Positions 17,588-25,464 of a DNA stretch of 57,093 nt are shown here, piece by piece. Source of the DNA: Cytophagales bacterium (lineage in GTDB: Bacteria > Bacteroidota > Bacteroidia > Cytophagales > Cytophagaceae); contig JAAFID010000002.1 of the NCBI GenBank assembly GCA_013297765.1, positions 1-57,093 of the forward strand, given 5' to 3'. Below the pieces are notes generated by a model. It was not told the origin of the DNA, searched no databases, and saw only the letters and a program-made list of their open reading frames with translations. Positions within the stretch are counted from its first letter, which is position 1. Each line of letters opens with the position of its first letter. Made by a program: the position numbers and the translations under genes.

Positions 17588-18355
17588 TTACATTTTAAGA
17601 TTTACAAAACCTCCATCTATAGCATAATCGGCACCGGTGATAAAGCTACCATCGTCAGAACATAGAAATAATGCCAGCTTCGCTATTTCTTCGGGCGTAC
17701 CCATGCGGCCTACAGGTTGCGAAACTGAAAGTTTTTGAAACATCTCCTTTTCTTGCCCAGGATAATTTTTGGCTATAAAACCATCTACGAATGGCGTATG
17801 CACACGGCCTGGCGAAATACAATTGCAGCGTATGCCATCTGTCACATAATCTCTAGCAACTGACAGCGTCATGCCTACCACCGCACCTTTGCTCATGCTG
17901 TAGGCAAATCTATCAGGAATACCTATGCTTGAAGCTACTGAGGCTAGGTTTAGTATTACGCCACTCTTTTGATTTTTCATTGTGGGCAAGGCTGCATGCA
18001 AACAATTATAAACCCCACGAACATTGACCTGATATACTTTTTCAAAATCATCTAGCCCACAATTTTCAAGACTACCCACGTGGGCAATACCTGCATTGTT
18101 GATGAGAATATCGACTTTGCCAATAGTTTCAAATATAGTGGCTACCCCAGCAAAATCAGCCACGTTGGTGAAGTGAAATGCAGCCTTGCCACCAGTATTT
18201 TGTATTTCTTTTGCTACTTCTTCACCACCTTTTTGATCGAAATCTAACAGGTGAACCACAGCTCCTTGCCCAGCAAACAACATGGCCATGGCTCTGCCTA
18301 TGCCGCTACCAGCACCAGTGATTACCGCAATTTTATTTTCTAATTTTAATGACAT
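17588..18355 (-). CDS. SDR oxidoreductase of the fucose operon (second of two), NAD-type
   Basis: 255 residues. The cofactor motif is ITGAGSGIG, then INNAG, catalytic Ser in LNLASVASSIG and Tyr/Lys in YSMSK. Strand beta-2 ends in HLLDFD, an acidic residue that favours NAD(H). Its place directly after the mutarotase suggests L-fucose dehydrogenase (fucose to fucono-lactone); 2-keto-3-deoxy-L-fuconate dehydrogenase is the alternative. It is separated from the amidohydrolase by seven bases, so the two are clearly co-transcribed. Confidence 0.85.
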   Translation of the reverse strand: MSLKLENKIAVITGAGSGIGRAMAMLFAGQGAVVHLLDFDQKGGEEVAKEIQNTGGKAAFHFTNVADFAGVATIFETIGKVDILINNAGIAHVGSLENCGLDDFEKVYQVNVRGVYNCLHAALPTMKNQKSGVILNLASVASSIGIPDRFAYSMSKGAVVGMTLSVARDYVTDGIRCNCISPGRVHTPFVDGFIAKNYPGQEKEMFQKLSVSQPVGRMGTPEEIAKLALFLCSDDGSFITGADYAIDGGFVNLKM

Positions 18356-18367
18356 ATTCTTTAAATT

Positions 18368-18709
18368 TTAAATCTCTTTTTTGAAATCGTATATTTTTTC
18401 CATCAACATCCACTTAGCTCCACTTGGTGCATGCGGCAAGGGCTGTTGATATTTCCACATCAAGTTTTCCCAATCTTGTACTTTGCTATTTTGCTCTGCA
18501 AGTTGTGTCATCTTTTCAAATGAAAATTGTTCGTCTGTTTCCATCACCATCATCAAACGGTTTTGATGGCAGTAGATTTCCATTGATAATATACCACAGA
18601 TGCCAATAAAACCAGCCACTTCGCTCCATACGTTTAAGTGATGCTGTTTATATTCGGCAATTAATTGAGGGTCATCTTTCAAATCTAGGGTTTGGCAATA
18701 ACGAGGCAT
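18368..18709 (-). CDS. L-rhamnose/L-fucose mutarotase family protein
   Basis: 113 residues, the usual length of the RhaM-like family (PF05336). Visible landmarks are the N-terminal RYCQTLDLKDDPQLIAEYKQ, the HHLNVWSEV that follows it, LMMVMETDEQFSFEKM, and the C-terminal WENLMWKYQQPLPHAPSGAK followed by WMLMEKIYD. Such proteins speed alpha/beta anomer exchange of a deoxy-sugar. Directly downstream of an alpha-L-fucosidase (one base apart), L-fucose is the likely substrate. Cytoplasmic. Confidence 0.9.
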   Translation of the reverse strand: MPRYCQTLDLKDDPQLIAEYKQHHLNVWSEVAGFIGICGILSMEIYCHQNRLMMVMETDEQFSFEKMTQLAEQNSKVQDWENLMWKYQQPLPHAPSGAKWMLMEKIYDFKKEI

Positions 18710-18710
18710 A

Positions 18711-20072
18711 TTATTTCAATTCTATTTCAAATACGGTATCTATTTTATCGGGCATTGGGTAAGTTTCATGAATGGGCTTGTTGAAATTAATAAAATACAA
18801 ACCTGCTGATTTGGGGCTACCCCACCATTCGTCGGCTACAGAAGCCTCGGCACCATTGGCCAACATCCGTACTGTTTTAATTTTTTCTTGATAATTTTTT
18901 AATGTAATAGGCCCTATCTTGGGATACATATAATGTGCATACAATTTGTTGCCTTTTTGTGTAAACCTGCCCCAATCCTGCCTAGTAAGGCCTATTGCTT
19001 CACCACAACCATAAATACTTTCTCCGTTTGCTCTAGTCCATTTGCCCACTTCCTTTAAAATTTGAATAGAGGCCTGTGGGATATTGCCCTTGGGGTCTGG
19101 CCCAACGTTTAACAATAAATTTCCATTCTTACTTACACAGTTTACCAGTGTTTGTATAATTAATTCTGGCGATTTCCAATTATTGTCGTGCATGTTGTAT
19201 CCCCAGCTATTGTTGAGGGTAAGGCAGGTTTCCCAAGGCACATCAATATTGTCTTTATCGCTCAGTTTGGCATCTGGCACTCCTTGCTCAGGCGACTCAA
19301 AATCTCCGTATGCTTGGTCTTTTATGTAGGTAGTACCGTCGCCGCCCAGTCTATTGTTCATGATGATAGCAGGCTGCAATTGGTGAATCATTTCCACCAA
19401 TTCTTTGGCTTTCCACTTAGTTCCTGTCATTTCTCCATAAGAAAAATCTGTCCATAGAATGTCAATTTTCCCATAGTTGCTCATCAATTCACGCACTTGA
19501 CCGTGCATGTACTTGAGGTAATTGTCGAAGTTAATTTTTTCATCTTTAAATTTCTCGTTTCCTCTCATAGGATGGTTACTATCATTGAACTTTGGGTAAT
19601 CTGGATGATGCCAATCGAGCAAAGAATAATAAAACCCAATTCTGATACCCTCGGCCCTAAAGGCCTCTACATACTCTTTTATCAAATCCCTCTTAATTGG
19701 TGTATTTGTAGATTTGTAATCGGTAAGTTTACTGTCGAATAGGCAAAAACCATCATGGTGTTTGGTGGTCATTACCACATACTTCATTCCTGCTTCTTTG
19801 GCAAGCTTTGCCCATTCTTTAGGGTTATACTCTGTAGGGTTAAATGCATCTACATAGGGCTGATATTGCTCATTAGAGATTTTCTCTATACTGCGTACCC
19901 ACTCTCCACGACCATGCATGGAATAGATGCCAAAATGAATAAACATACCAAAGCGAGCATCTCGAAACCATTGAGTTCTTGCTAATTTTTCTTTGGCTGC
20001 GGTCGGTTGACCATGCACTATAAATGAGGAATAGGCGAATAAAAATACAAGGAATAATATTTTTAATTTCAT
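18711..20072 (-). CDS. Alpha-L-fucosidase, GH29
   Basis: 453 residues with a signal peptide (cleavage about residue 21, SFIVHGQ), so periplasmic or outer-membrane. GH29 landmarks: WFRDARFGMFIHFGIYS (35-51), KHHDGFCLFDS (104-114), RIGFYYSLLDWHHPDYP, the nucleophile region KIDILWTDFSYGE with Asp209, and GNLLLNVGPDPKG. It removes terminal L-fucose from glycans by a retaining mechanism. No T9SS domain is present. It is the first gene of the six-gene minus-strand operon and faces the LacI-type regulator across a 156-bp spacer with a regulator-like palindrome. Confidence 0.96.
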   Translation of the reverse strand: MKLKILFLVFLFAYSSFIVHGQPTAAKEKLARTQWFRDARFGMFIHFGIYSMHGRGEWVRSIEKISNEQYQPYVDAFNPTEYNPKEWAKLAKEAGMKYVVMTTKHHDGFCLFDSKLTDYKSTNTPIKRDLIKEYVEAFRAEGIRIGFYYSLLDWHHPDYPKFNDSNHPMRGNEKFKDEKINFDNYLKYMHGQVRELMSNYGKIDILWTDFSYGEMTGTKWKAKELVEMIHQLQPAIIMNNRLGGDGTTYIKDQAYGDFESPEQGVPDAKLSDKDNIDVPWETCLTLNNSWGYNMHDNNWKSPELIIQTLVNCVSKNGNLLLNVGPDPKGNIPQASIQILKEVGKWTRANGESIYGCGEAIGLTRQDWGRFTQKGNKLYAHYMYPKIGPITLKNYQEKIKTVRMLANGAEASVADEWWGSPKSAGLYFINFNKPIHETYPMPDKIDTVFEIELK

Positions 20073-20183
20073 GAATTATTTTTTTTAAATGAGATACATA
20101 AAATTCAATTTTCTACTGCTAATATCCTATAGCTTGGTCATCATTATGGTCATTCACTTATTGCAATCCATTGCTGTGGTAGG

Positions 20184-20201
20184 TGTACAATCGTTTGCAC
20201 A
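20184..20201. promoter_or_regulatory. LacI-family operator-like palindrome
   Basis: TGTACAATCGTTTGCACA matches its own reverse complement at 14 of 18 positions and has the central CG and TTG/CAA half-site pattern usual for LacI/GalR operators. It lies 28 bases before the LacI-family gene and about 110 bases before the fucosidase start, so it could control both directions. It is the only such site seen in the spacer. Confidence 0.6.
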
Positions 20202-20228
20202 ATATTTTTAAATGTTGGATATTTAACC

Positions 20229-21236
20229 ATGGTTTCACACGCTATTACCTTAAAAGATATTGCCAAACAACTCAATGTTTCTGTATCTACCGTATCTAGG
20301 GCACTTAGCAATCACCCTAGAATAGGACTAAAAACCAAAGAAAGAGTACTGGCACTGGCAGAAAAATTAAACTTTCGGCCTAACCCAATGGCGGTGAATT
20401 TTAAAAACAACAAGTCTAGAAATATTGGGATTATCATTCCAGAACTTGCCAAACATTTTTATTCGCAATTGATTACTGGTGCAGAGCAATTGGCGAGTAG
20501 GCATGGATACAATGTCGTCATTTGCCAGTCAAATGAAAATACTCACAAAGAAACCATATTGATTGAGGCCTTGCTCCATAGCCGTGTAGAAGGGTTGCTG
20601 ATATGTATTGCCAATGAAACTATAGATGCAGCTCCATTTGTCAAGATATTAAACAGTGGTATTCCCCTTGTCTTTTGCGATAGAGAAATTGCAGGATTAA
20701 ATATCTCCTCTGTCATTAGCAACGATTACCAAGGTGCATTTGCAGCTACTGAATACCTTATCCATAAAGGCTGTAAGCGAATAGCACACTTGGCTGGCTC
20801 GGAAAATGTGGTCAATAGCCAGTACAGGAAACAAGGCTATGTTGATGCAATTAGCAAACACGGCTTAACGTACCAAAAAATTATTTATACCCAATACGAC
20901 AAATCTCAAGCCCAAGTAGCCATGCGGCAGCTATTGCTTGCCACACCTCGCCCAGAGGCGGTGCTGTGTTACAACGATTATGTTGCATTTGATGCCGTCG
21001 AGATTATAAAAGAAAATGAGCTAGAAGTAGGCAAAGACATTCTAATTATTGGCTTTGCCGATGAACCCATAGCCCAATACATGACCCCCAAATTAACCAC
21101 CGTACTGCAACCCGCATTTGCCATGGGCGAGCAAGCTATGGAAATTTTACTTTTGAAATTAAAAGAAGGGAATAAGGCAAGGGAGCAGATGTCGAAAATT
21201 TTAGATACCCAGCTTGTTATTAGAGAAACAGCTTGA
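20229..21236 (+). CDS. LacI-family regulator of the fucose operon
   Basis: 335 residues. The N-terminal helix-turn-helix and hinge (ITLKDIAKQLNVSVSTVSRA, then LSNHPRIGLKTKERVLALAE) are followed by a periplasmic-binding-protein-like effector domain (NIGIIIPELAKHFYSQLITG at about 63-82; VISNDYQGAFAATEYLIHKG; AVLCYNDYVAFDA). It is divergent from the fucosidase operon. The expected role is repression relieved by L-fucose or a pathway intermediate; the effector is inferred. A decayed copy of its 3' end lies at 22746. Confidence 0.92.
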   Translation: MVSHAITLKDIAKQLNVSVSTVSRALSNHPRIGLKTKERVLALAEKLNFRPNPMAVNFKNNKSRNIGIIIPELAKHFYSQLITGAEQLASRHGYNVVICQSNENTHKETILIEALLHSRVEGLLICIANETIDAAPFVKILNSGIPLVFCDREIAGLNISSVISNDYQGAFAATEYLIHKGCKRIAHLAGSENVVNSQYRKQGYVDAISKHGLTYQKIIYTQYDKSQAQVAMRQLLLATPRPEAVLCYNDYVAFDAVEIIKENELEVGKDILIIGFADEPIAQYMTPKLTTVLQPAFAMGEQAMEILLLKLKEGNKAREQMSKILDTQLVIRETA

Positions 21237-21382
21237 AGAGAGTTGATGAGAGAGAGCAAAAGATTGTGAAAGTGAAGTTGGTTTGTTGGTTATCTATTTG
21301 TAAGTTGAAGACTTCATCTTGGGGGTTAAGTTATGCCTGTGGGCTAGGTTTAGAGGAGATGGGTTATTTTTCGTAAATTTCT

Positions 21383-21886
21383 ATGTCTAAAATTTCTAGA
21401 GAACAAATTTTATTTAAAGATATTTGGTATGCATCTGAAGACTGTGTAGAGTTTATTTTTAGGTATAAACAATATGAATCTATAGGTTTTATTAAAAAAG
21501 ATGTTTTTACAAATGAAGTATTTTACATTGCTAAAGAACATAGAATTAATTTAAAAAATATCACTGCAATATATTTAGGGCTTCAAAAACACTTCTGGAT
21601 TAGAAATTTTCAAATATTTTTTTCAATAATTATTTTTCTTTATACTGTTTATAATTTTTCAGAGTTGTATTTTATTTGCATTCCTGCACTATTTCATATA
21701 GGAGTGTTTTCGCTTCTTTATATAAATAAATGGATTGTAATTGAATATATAGATGAGCGTAATACAAAACATAAAGCTTATTTTGCCGATGGAGCATACA
21801 TGGGTTGGCGTGGTCTATTTGGGAGCAATAAGAGAATATATACACACTTAATGACCTCAAAAAATATAAGGTGTGTCATGAAGTAA
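21383..21886 (+). CDS. Small membrane protein of unknown function
   Basis: 167 residues with two adjacent predicted membrane helices at about 71-112 (FQIFFSIIIFLYTVYNF and YFICIPALFHIGVFSLLYI). They are flanked by N- and C-terminal cytosolic parts with a beta-rich look (RINLKNITAIYLGLQKHFWI; WIVIEYIDERNTKHKAYFAD), somewhat like bacterial PH-like membrane proteins. No family is recognised. It is more AT-rich than its neighbours and sits in the accessory patch with hicBA, so it may be acquired. Confidence 0.6.
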   Translation: MSKISREQILFKDIWYASEDCVEFIFRYKQYESIGFIKKDVFTNEVFYIAKEHRINLKNITAIYLGLQKHFWIRNFQIFFSIIIFLYTVYNFSELYFICIPALFHIGVFSLLYINKWIVIEYIDERNTKHKAYFADGAYMGWRGLFGSNKRIYTHLMTSKNIRCVMK

Positions 21887-22139
21887 CAAATGTTAATATG
21901 TTACATTTTGTATAACAGGTGGTAGTAAGTCTACAAATGTTGCTGTGTATTCCAGAGCATTACCCCCCACTACTCGAAGTTTAGCCCAAACCATGACTTC
22001 GACCCAAAATAACGTAAGGTTTCAACTTTTGAAACAATAGCATTTCTAGTGAAATTGTTTTGTTTGTGCACTGTTTAATTTCATGTCGGTTAAAAATCTA
22101 TTTTTATCTTAGGTACATTTCATCAGTTGTCACTTAATA

Positions 22140-22340
22140 CTACATTTCATTTTTGTCGATGCCAGCCTGCTTGAGGATGCCGAGGAATGTTCCCTTTTTG
22201 AGGTCTTTACCATGTACGGGAACAATAACGGTAGTATTGGTTATGTGATTGTAATAAACGTGGTGTGAGCCTTTGGCACGCTTATAGTCAAAGCCGTGTG
22301 CTTCGAGAAGCTTTATGAGTTGCTTTGCCGATAAATTCAC
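22140..22340 (-). CDS. hicA: HicA family mRNA interferase toxin
   Basis: 66 residues, a typical HicA: double-stranded-RNA-binding-like fold with catalytic His in GSHHVY (H26/H27), then VIVPVHGKDLKKGTF and ILKQAGI. The start is a GTG at 22340 overlapping the antitoxin stop by four bases (GTGA), so translation is coupled. It is expected to cleave mRNA when HicB is lost. The order is antitoxin first, the reverse of the classic hicAB layout. Confidence 0.93.
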   Translation of the reverse strand: MNLSAKQLIKLLEAHGFDYKRAKGSHHVYYNHITNTTVIVPVHGKDLKKGTFLGILKQAGIDKNEM

Positions 22341-22564
22341 GCAGTGACTAAGTTTAAAGAATACTCAAAAGTGCTGCTGTCGTCTTGTATTGGCTCACCC
22401 CGTTCCTGCAATTCTTCGATATAAAGTTCAATAGCCTCTCTGGCCATAGCAATGGCCTCGTCTAGGGTATCGCCCTCGGTGATACAACCTGGCAAGACAG
22501 GAACGGTAACAGTAAACCCTCCTTCGGGAGCTTTGTGTAAATGTATTTTATAGGTAAGGTTCAT
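22337..22564 (-). CDS. hicB: HicB family antitoxin
   Basis: 75 residues from MNLTYKIHL at 22564. An upstream in-frame ATG at 22621 would add 19 basic residues (MSDMQRKKRFCNITPKKQS) that lie outside the family domain. The HicB fold is visible: GGFTVTVPVLPGCITEGDTL, then DEAIAMAREAIELYIEELQE. There is no obvious C-terminal DNA-binding domain, so autoregulation may rely on the complex. It neutralises the overlapping HicA. Confidence 0.9.
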   Translation of the reverse strand: MNLTYKIHLHKAPEGGFTVTVPVLPGCITEGDTLDEAIAMAREAIELYIEELQERGEPIQDDSSTFEYSLNLVTA

Positions 22565-22745
22565 AGACTGTTTTTTAGGAGTTATATTGCAAAACCTCTT
22601 CTTCCTTTGCATATCGGACAAAAGAATTAATTGTCATGTTTCACAACGTTATTGATGTGAGTTGGTATTTTCAGTTGTTAAATTTATGATATTTTTGTTC
22701 AATTTTTGAGGTAAAGTTTTAAATATTTTAGGGGTTAGTTTGTAC

Positions 22746-22895
22746 CCCAAATTAACCAAAATACCACAATCACCATGCGCTATGTGCAAGAAATCCAAGG
22801 AAATTTTACTTTTGAAATTAAAAGAAGAGCCTAAAGTAGCCAAACAGATTTTAAAAAAATTAGATACCCAGCTTAGTTTTAGGGATACAGCTTGA
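22746..22895 (+). pseudogene. Remnant 3' end of a LacI-family regulator gene
   Basis: A start-less open stretch encodes 49 residues that align end to end with the C-terminus of the LacI protein encoded at 20229-21236. It reads PKLTKIPQSPCAMCKKSKEI where the intact gene reads PKLTTVLQPAFAMGEQAMEI, then shares LLLKLKE and finishes LDTQLSFRDTA against LDTQLVIRETA. The DNA contains a run of 29 identical bases. The rest of the gene is absent. It is a duplicate that was nearly erased, or a recombination scar. The minus-strand frame over it (22649-22843) is only a shadow. Confidence 0.8.
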
Positions 22896-22917
22896 TTGAA
22901 TTTTTTATTGCTGGTTA

Positions 22918-23136
22918 TTATTCTTTACGAATGGCTTTTTTCACCAACCTCTCTTCAGATATATTGCCCAGCTTATCAAAAATAATGATGCGGCTACTGC
23001 CTAGTGTTTTTGCATGAATGATGGTTTTTGCAATAACCTCTCGTTTTGTTTTAGCCTTAACAATCATTACTTTTTCTTCATTATTTTCCGATACCCACTC
23101 GGTTTTTACTTTTTGAATATTAAATGAATTCTTCAT
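22918..23136 (-). CDS. Small DUF2188-like protein
   Basis: 72 residues. The pattern W-V-S-E-N-N-E-E then VKAKTKREVIAKTIIHAKTL, then SRIIIFDKLGNISEER, resembles DUF2188, a small alpha/beta family found in many bacterial accessory regions. The match is by eye and modest. Function unknown; it may act with mobile or toxin-antitoxin genes nearby. Confidence 0.6.
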   Translation of the reverse strand: MKNSFNIQKVKTEWVSENNEEKVMIVKAKTKREVIAKTIIHAKTLGSSRIIIFDKLGNISEERLVKKAIRKE

Positions 23137-23411
23137 AAATAAATTGTTAATACTTGAATATAGCCATTGATACGTGAATAGTTATATGTTGTTGATTGTC
23201 TATACTAACAGCACATGTAATATTTTGTTGGCTATATACAAATTGTTTTTTTGAAAACACCCCATTATAAGAATAATGGAATTGATTTCTATGGAAAGTA
23301 CCATATTATCTATTGTGCCATTTTGATTCTTATTGAACAGATAATCAATTTATTTTTCGACAAAAAAAGTGAACCCATTTGAGAAGTTTGCCCTAGTGGT
23401 ATTAAAACAAA
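23137..23411. other. Non-coding spacer
   Basis: AT-rich, no ORF or RNA gene recognised. It ends at the strong hairpin that terminates sodA. Confidence 0.5.
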
Positions 23412-23445
23412 ACTACCGCATTAGGCAGTTGCCTAATGCGGTAGT
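23412..23445 (-). terminator. Strong intrinsic terminator of sodA
   Basis: A perfect 16-bp inverted repeat (arms 23412-23427 and 23430-23445) contains CTACCGCATTAGGCA on the plus strand. On the minus strand it is followed by TTTTGTTTT. It lies about 20 bases past the sodA stop. The two-base centre means the real loop opens to four or more bases. Confidence 0.88.
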
Positions 23446-23464
23446 AAATCTATTTTAGTCACTA

Positions 23465-24073
23465 CTATTTTAGTGCATTATTGTACAATTTTTCTACTTC
23501 TGCCCAGTTTACTAGGTTCCAAAAGGCTGCTATAAAATCTGGTCTTCTGTTTTGGTATTTTAAATAGTAAGCATGTTCCCACACATCAAGGCCCAATATT
23601 GGCGTACCTTTTACCTCTGCAATATCCATCAAAGGATTATCTTGATTGGGTGTAGAGGTCAATGCTAGCTCGCCATTGGCAACAATAAGCCATGCCCAGC
23701 CAGAGCCAAATCTAGTAACACCAGCAGCAGCAAAATCTTCTTTAAATTTTTCAAATGAACCAAATTTTTTCTCAATTGCAGCAGCCAATGCTCCCGATGG
23801 TGAGCCCGATGAAGCAGGAGACAACAATTTCCAGAATAGGGAATGGTTGTAGTGACCACCGCCGTTGTTGCGTATTGCTGGGGTTGCCTTGCTGATGTTT
23901 TTAAGTATTTCTTCGATAGACTTTCCAGCCATATCGCTAGTTTCAAGTGCTTTGTTTAGGTTGGTTACATAGGCATTGTGGTGTTTGCCATGATGTATTT
24001 CCATTGTCATCTTGTCAAAATGTGGTTCCAAAGCATCAGTTGCGTAAGGAAGTGCAGGTAATTCAAAAGCCAT
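23465..24073 (-). CDS. sodA: Superoxide dismutase, Mn-type or cambialistic
   Basis: 202 residues. It dismutes superoxide to O2 and H2O2. Metal ligands visible are H27 (MEIHHGKHH), H77 ([10 protein letters not shown]), and Asp and His in [21 protein letters not shown] and NQDNPLMD favour the manganese-type second sphere over iron-type. No signal peptide, so cytoplasmic. Monocistronic with a strong terminator. Confidence 0.95.
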   Translation of the reverse strand: MAFELPALPYATDALEPHFDKMTMEIHHGKHHNAYVTNLNKALETSDMAGKSIEEILKNISKATPAIRNNGGGHYNHSLFWKLLSPASSGSPSGALAAAIEKKFGSFEKFKEDFAAAGVTRFGSGWAWLIVANGELALTSTPNQDNPLMDIAEVKGTPILGLDVWEHAYYLKYQNRRPDFIAAFWNLVNWAEVEKLYNNALK

Positions 24074-24152
24074 AATAATTATTGTTTTAAGTAAATAGAG
24101 TTATAAAATTTGATATGTAATATAAGTTCAAAACACTAGAGTAAAAATAAAA

Positions 24153-24932
24153 TTAAATTCTTAAAATAAAATGTTGCTTTGGTTGATTGGTACGTAAAAA
24201 AATAATGCCTACATGAAATAAATCTATAGAAAGTGTCACTTGCTCGTGTGCCTTAATGGCCTGCCAAGCTGCTTCCATAGCAGGCGACCAATGAATATCG
24301 TCAAATACGAAAACACTTTCGGTGGTTGCCTTTTGTAAACACAATTGAAAATACATCAATGTAGCATCGTACGTATGGTTTGCATCAAAAAAAACAAAAT
24401 CTACTTGGGAAATATTGTTAAGTGTTGGCTTCAAAGTACTATCGATATTGCCCACAACCAATTCTATATTTTTTAATCCCTTTTTTTTAAAATTGGCCTG
24501 GGCATAACTAGAAATGTGTGCACAACCTTCAAAACTGGTCACTTTTGCTGTTGTTTTTGCACTCGCCAAATACATGGTGGTAATGCCCAATGAAGTTCCC
24601 AAATCTATAATTTGCAAAGGCTGAAAATAATGTACCAGCCGAAAAAGCAATTGTCCTAGTCGAGGATTTTTGAGCGACTTTGCGGCTATTTCATTGATTG
24701 TTCTGGAAGCGTTTTTTTGTGTGCCTGTACCAAAATCTGTAACGGTGATGGTATCGGTGCAACGTAACATCTTCGTACGCATTGCTTCTATACCAGTGTA
24801 AGCATAAAAATTTTGTCGACTTCTGATTGCCCTTGTATATACATCAAATACAAAGGGAGAATGAATGGAATGTTCGTTGCCCGAATAAAATAAAAATTTG
24901 AAATAACTACGTATTAAAAAAAATAGCTTCAC
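24153..24932 (-). CDS. SAM-dependent O-methyltransferase-like protein
   Basis: 259 residues. The Rossmann-type core starts near residue 110 with IIDLGTSLGITTMYLAS (motif I), then VTSFEG (motif II acidic residue), VDFVFFDANHTYDATLMYFQ and VFVFDDIHWSPAMEAAW, matching the class I O-methyltransferase (Methyltransf_24-like) group. The N-terminal 100 residues are helical and family-specific (HSIHSPFVFDVYTRAI). Substrate unknown. It is 17 bases downstream of apaG on the same strand and probably co-transcribed. Confidence 0.85.
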   Translation of the reverse strand: MKLFFLIRSYFKFLFYSGNEHSIHSPFVFDVYTRAIRSRQNFYAYTGIEAMRTKMLRCTDTITVTDFGTGTQKNASRTINEIAAKSLKNPRLGQLLFRLVHYFQPLQIIDLGTSLGITTMYLASAKTTAKVTSFEGCAHISSYAQANFKKKGLKNIELVVGNIDSTLKPTLNNISQVDFVFFDANHTYDATLMYFQLCLQKATTESVFVFDDIHWSPAMEAAWQAIKAHEQVTLSIDLFHVGIIFLRTNQPKQHFILRI

Positions 24933-24949
24933 TAAAATCTCTCTTAAAA

Positions 24950-25336
24950 TTAATTCAATTTATACGGCGTAATCATGGTAAATTGAGGGATGACAACAGT
25001 AAATTCGCTGCCATCGTAGAGCCGCATCATGGTGTAAGTGCCTTGCATTTTTCCTATTTCCGTACGAAAGTTACAACCCGAAACATACTCATGATATTCG
25101 CCTGCTTCTATAATTGGTTGCAGCCCTATCACGCCCTCGCCCTCTACCTCTCGCACTACACCATTGGAATCGTATATAAACCAATGCCTACGCATCAGCT
25201 GAATAGACGTATGGCTATGGTTATGAATTCTTATTTTATAATTGAATACGTAGTGGTGGTGAACGGGACTAGACTGTTCAGGCTGAAAAAAACTTTCTAC
25301 ACTCACCTGCACTCCATCTGTTATTTTGGTAGTCAT
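24950..25336 (-). CDS. apaG: ApaG family protein
   Basis: 128 residues, the family's full length. An immunoglobulin-like fold: VSVESFFQPEQSSPVHHHYV at the N-terminus, then FNYKIRIHN, LMRRHWFIYDSNGVVREVEG, GVIGLQPIIEAGEYHEYVSG and GTYTMMRLYDGSEF. ApaG is linked genetically to Co2+/Mg2+ resistance and diadenosine tetraphosphate levels, but its mechanism is unsettled. It lies upstream of the methyltransferase. Confidence 0.95.
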   Translation of the reverse strand: MTTKITDGVQVSVESFFQPEQSSPVHHHYVFNYKIRIHNHSHTSIQLMRRHWFIYDSNGVVREVEGEGVIGLQPIIEAGEYHEYVSGCNFRTEIGKMQGTYTMMRLYDGSEFTVVIPQFTMITPYKLN

Positions 25337-25464
25337 AAAGTGGTTTGTTATTTAAAAAAGCAATCCATCGTAGTGCTCTTGTTACACTTGTTTAAATCTA
25401 CCATATTTTATTGCTAAAAAAAATGTACCATTTACATATTTCAAAAAAAATGAAGATGATTGCC

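Noticed and set aside
22019-22035. Hairpin GTTTCAA-CTT-TTGAAAC
   Set aside because: Short, AT-rich, no T-run and no gene that needs it as a terminator.
22565-22621. Longer start of hicB
   Set aside because: The 19 extra basic residues lie outside the HicB fold; the ATG at 22564 fits the family length.
22649-22843. Minus-strand 64-codon ORF
   Set aside because: It is antisense to the LacI remnant and its product resembles the antisense frame of the intact LacI gene, so it is a shadow.
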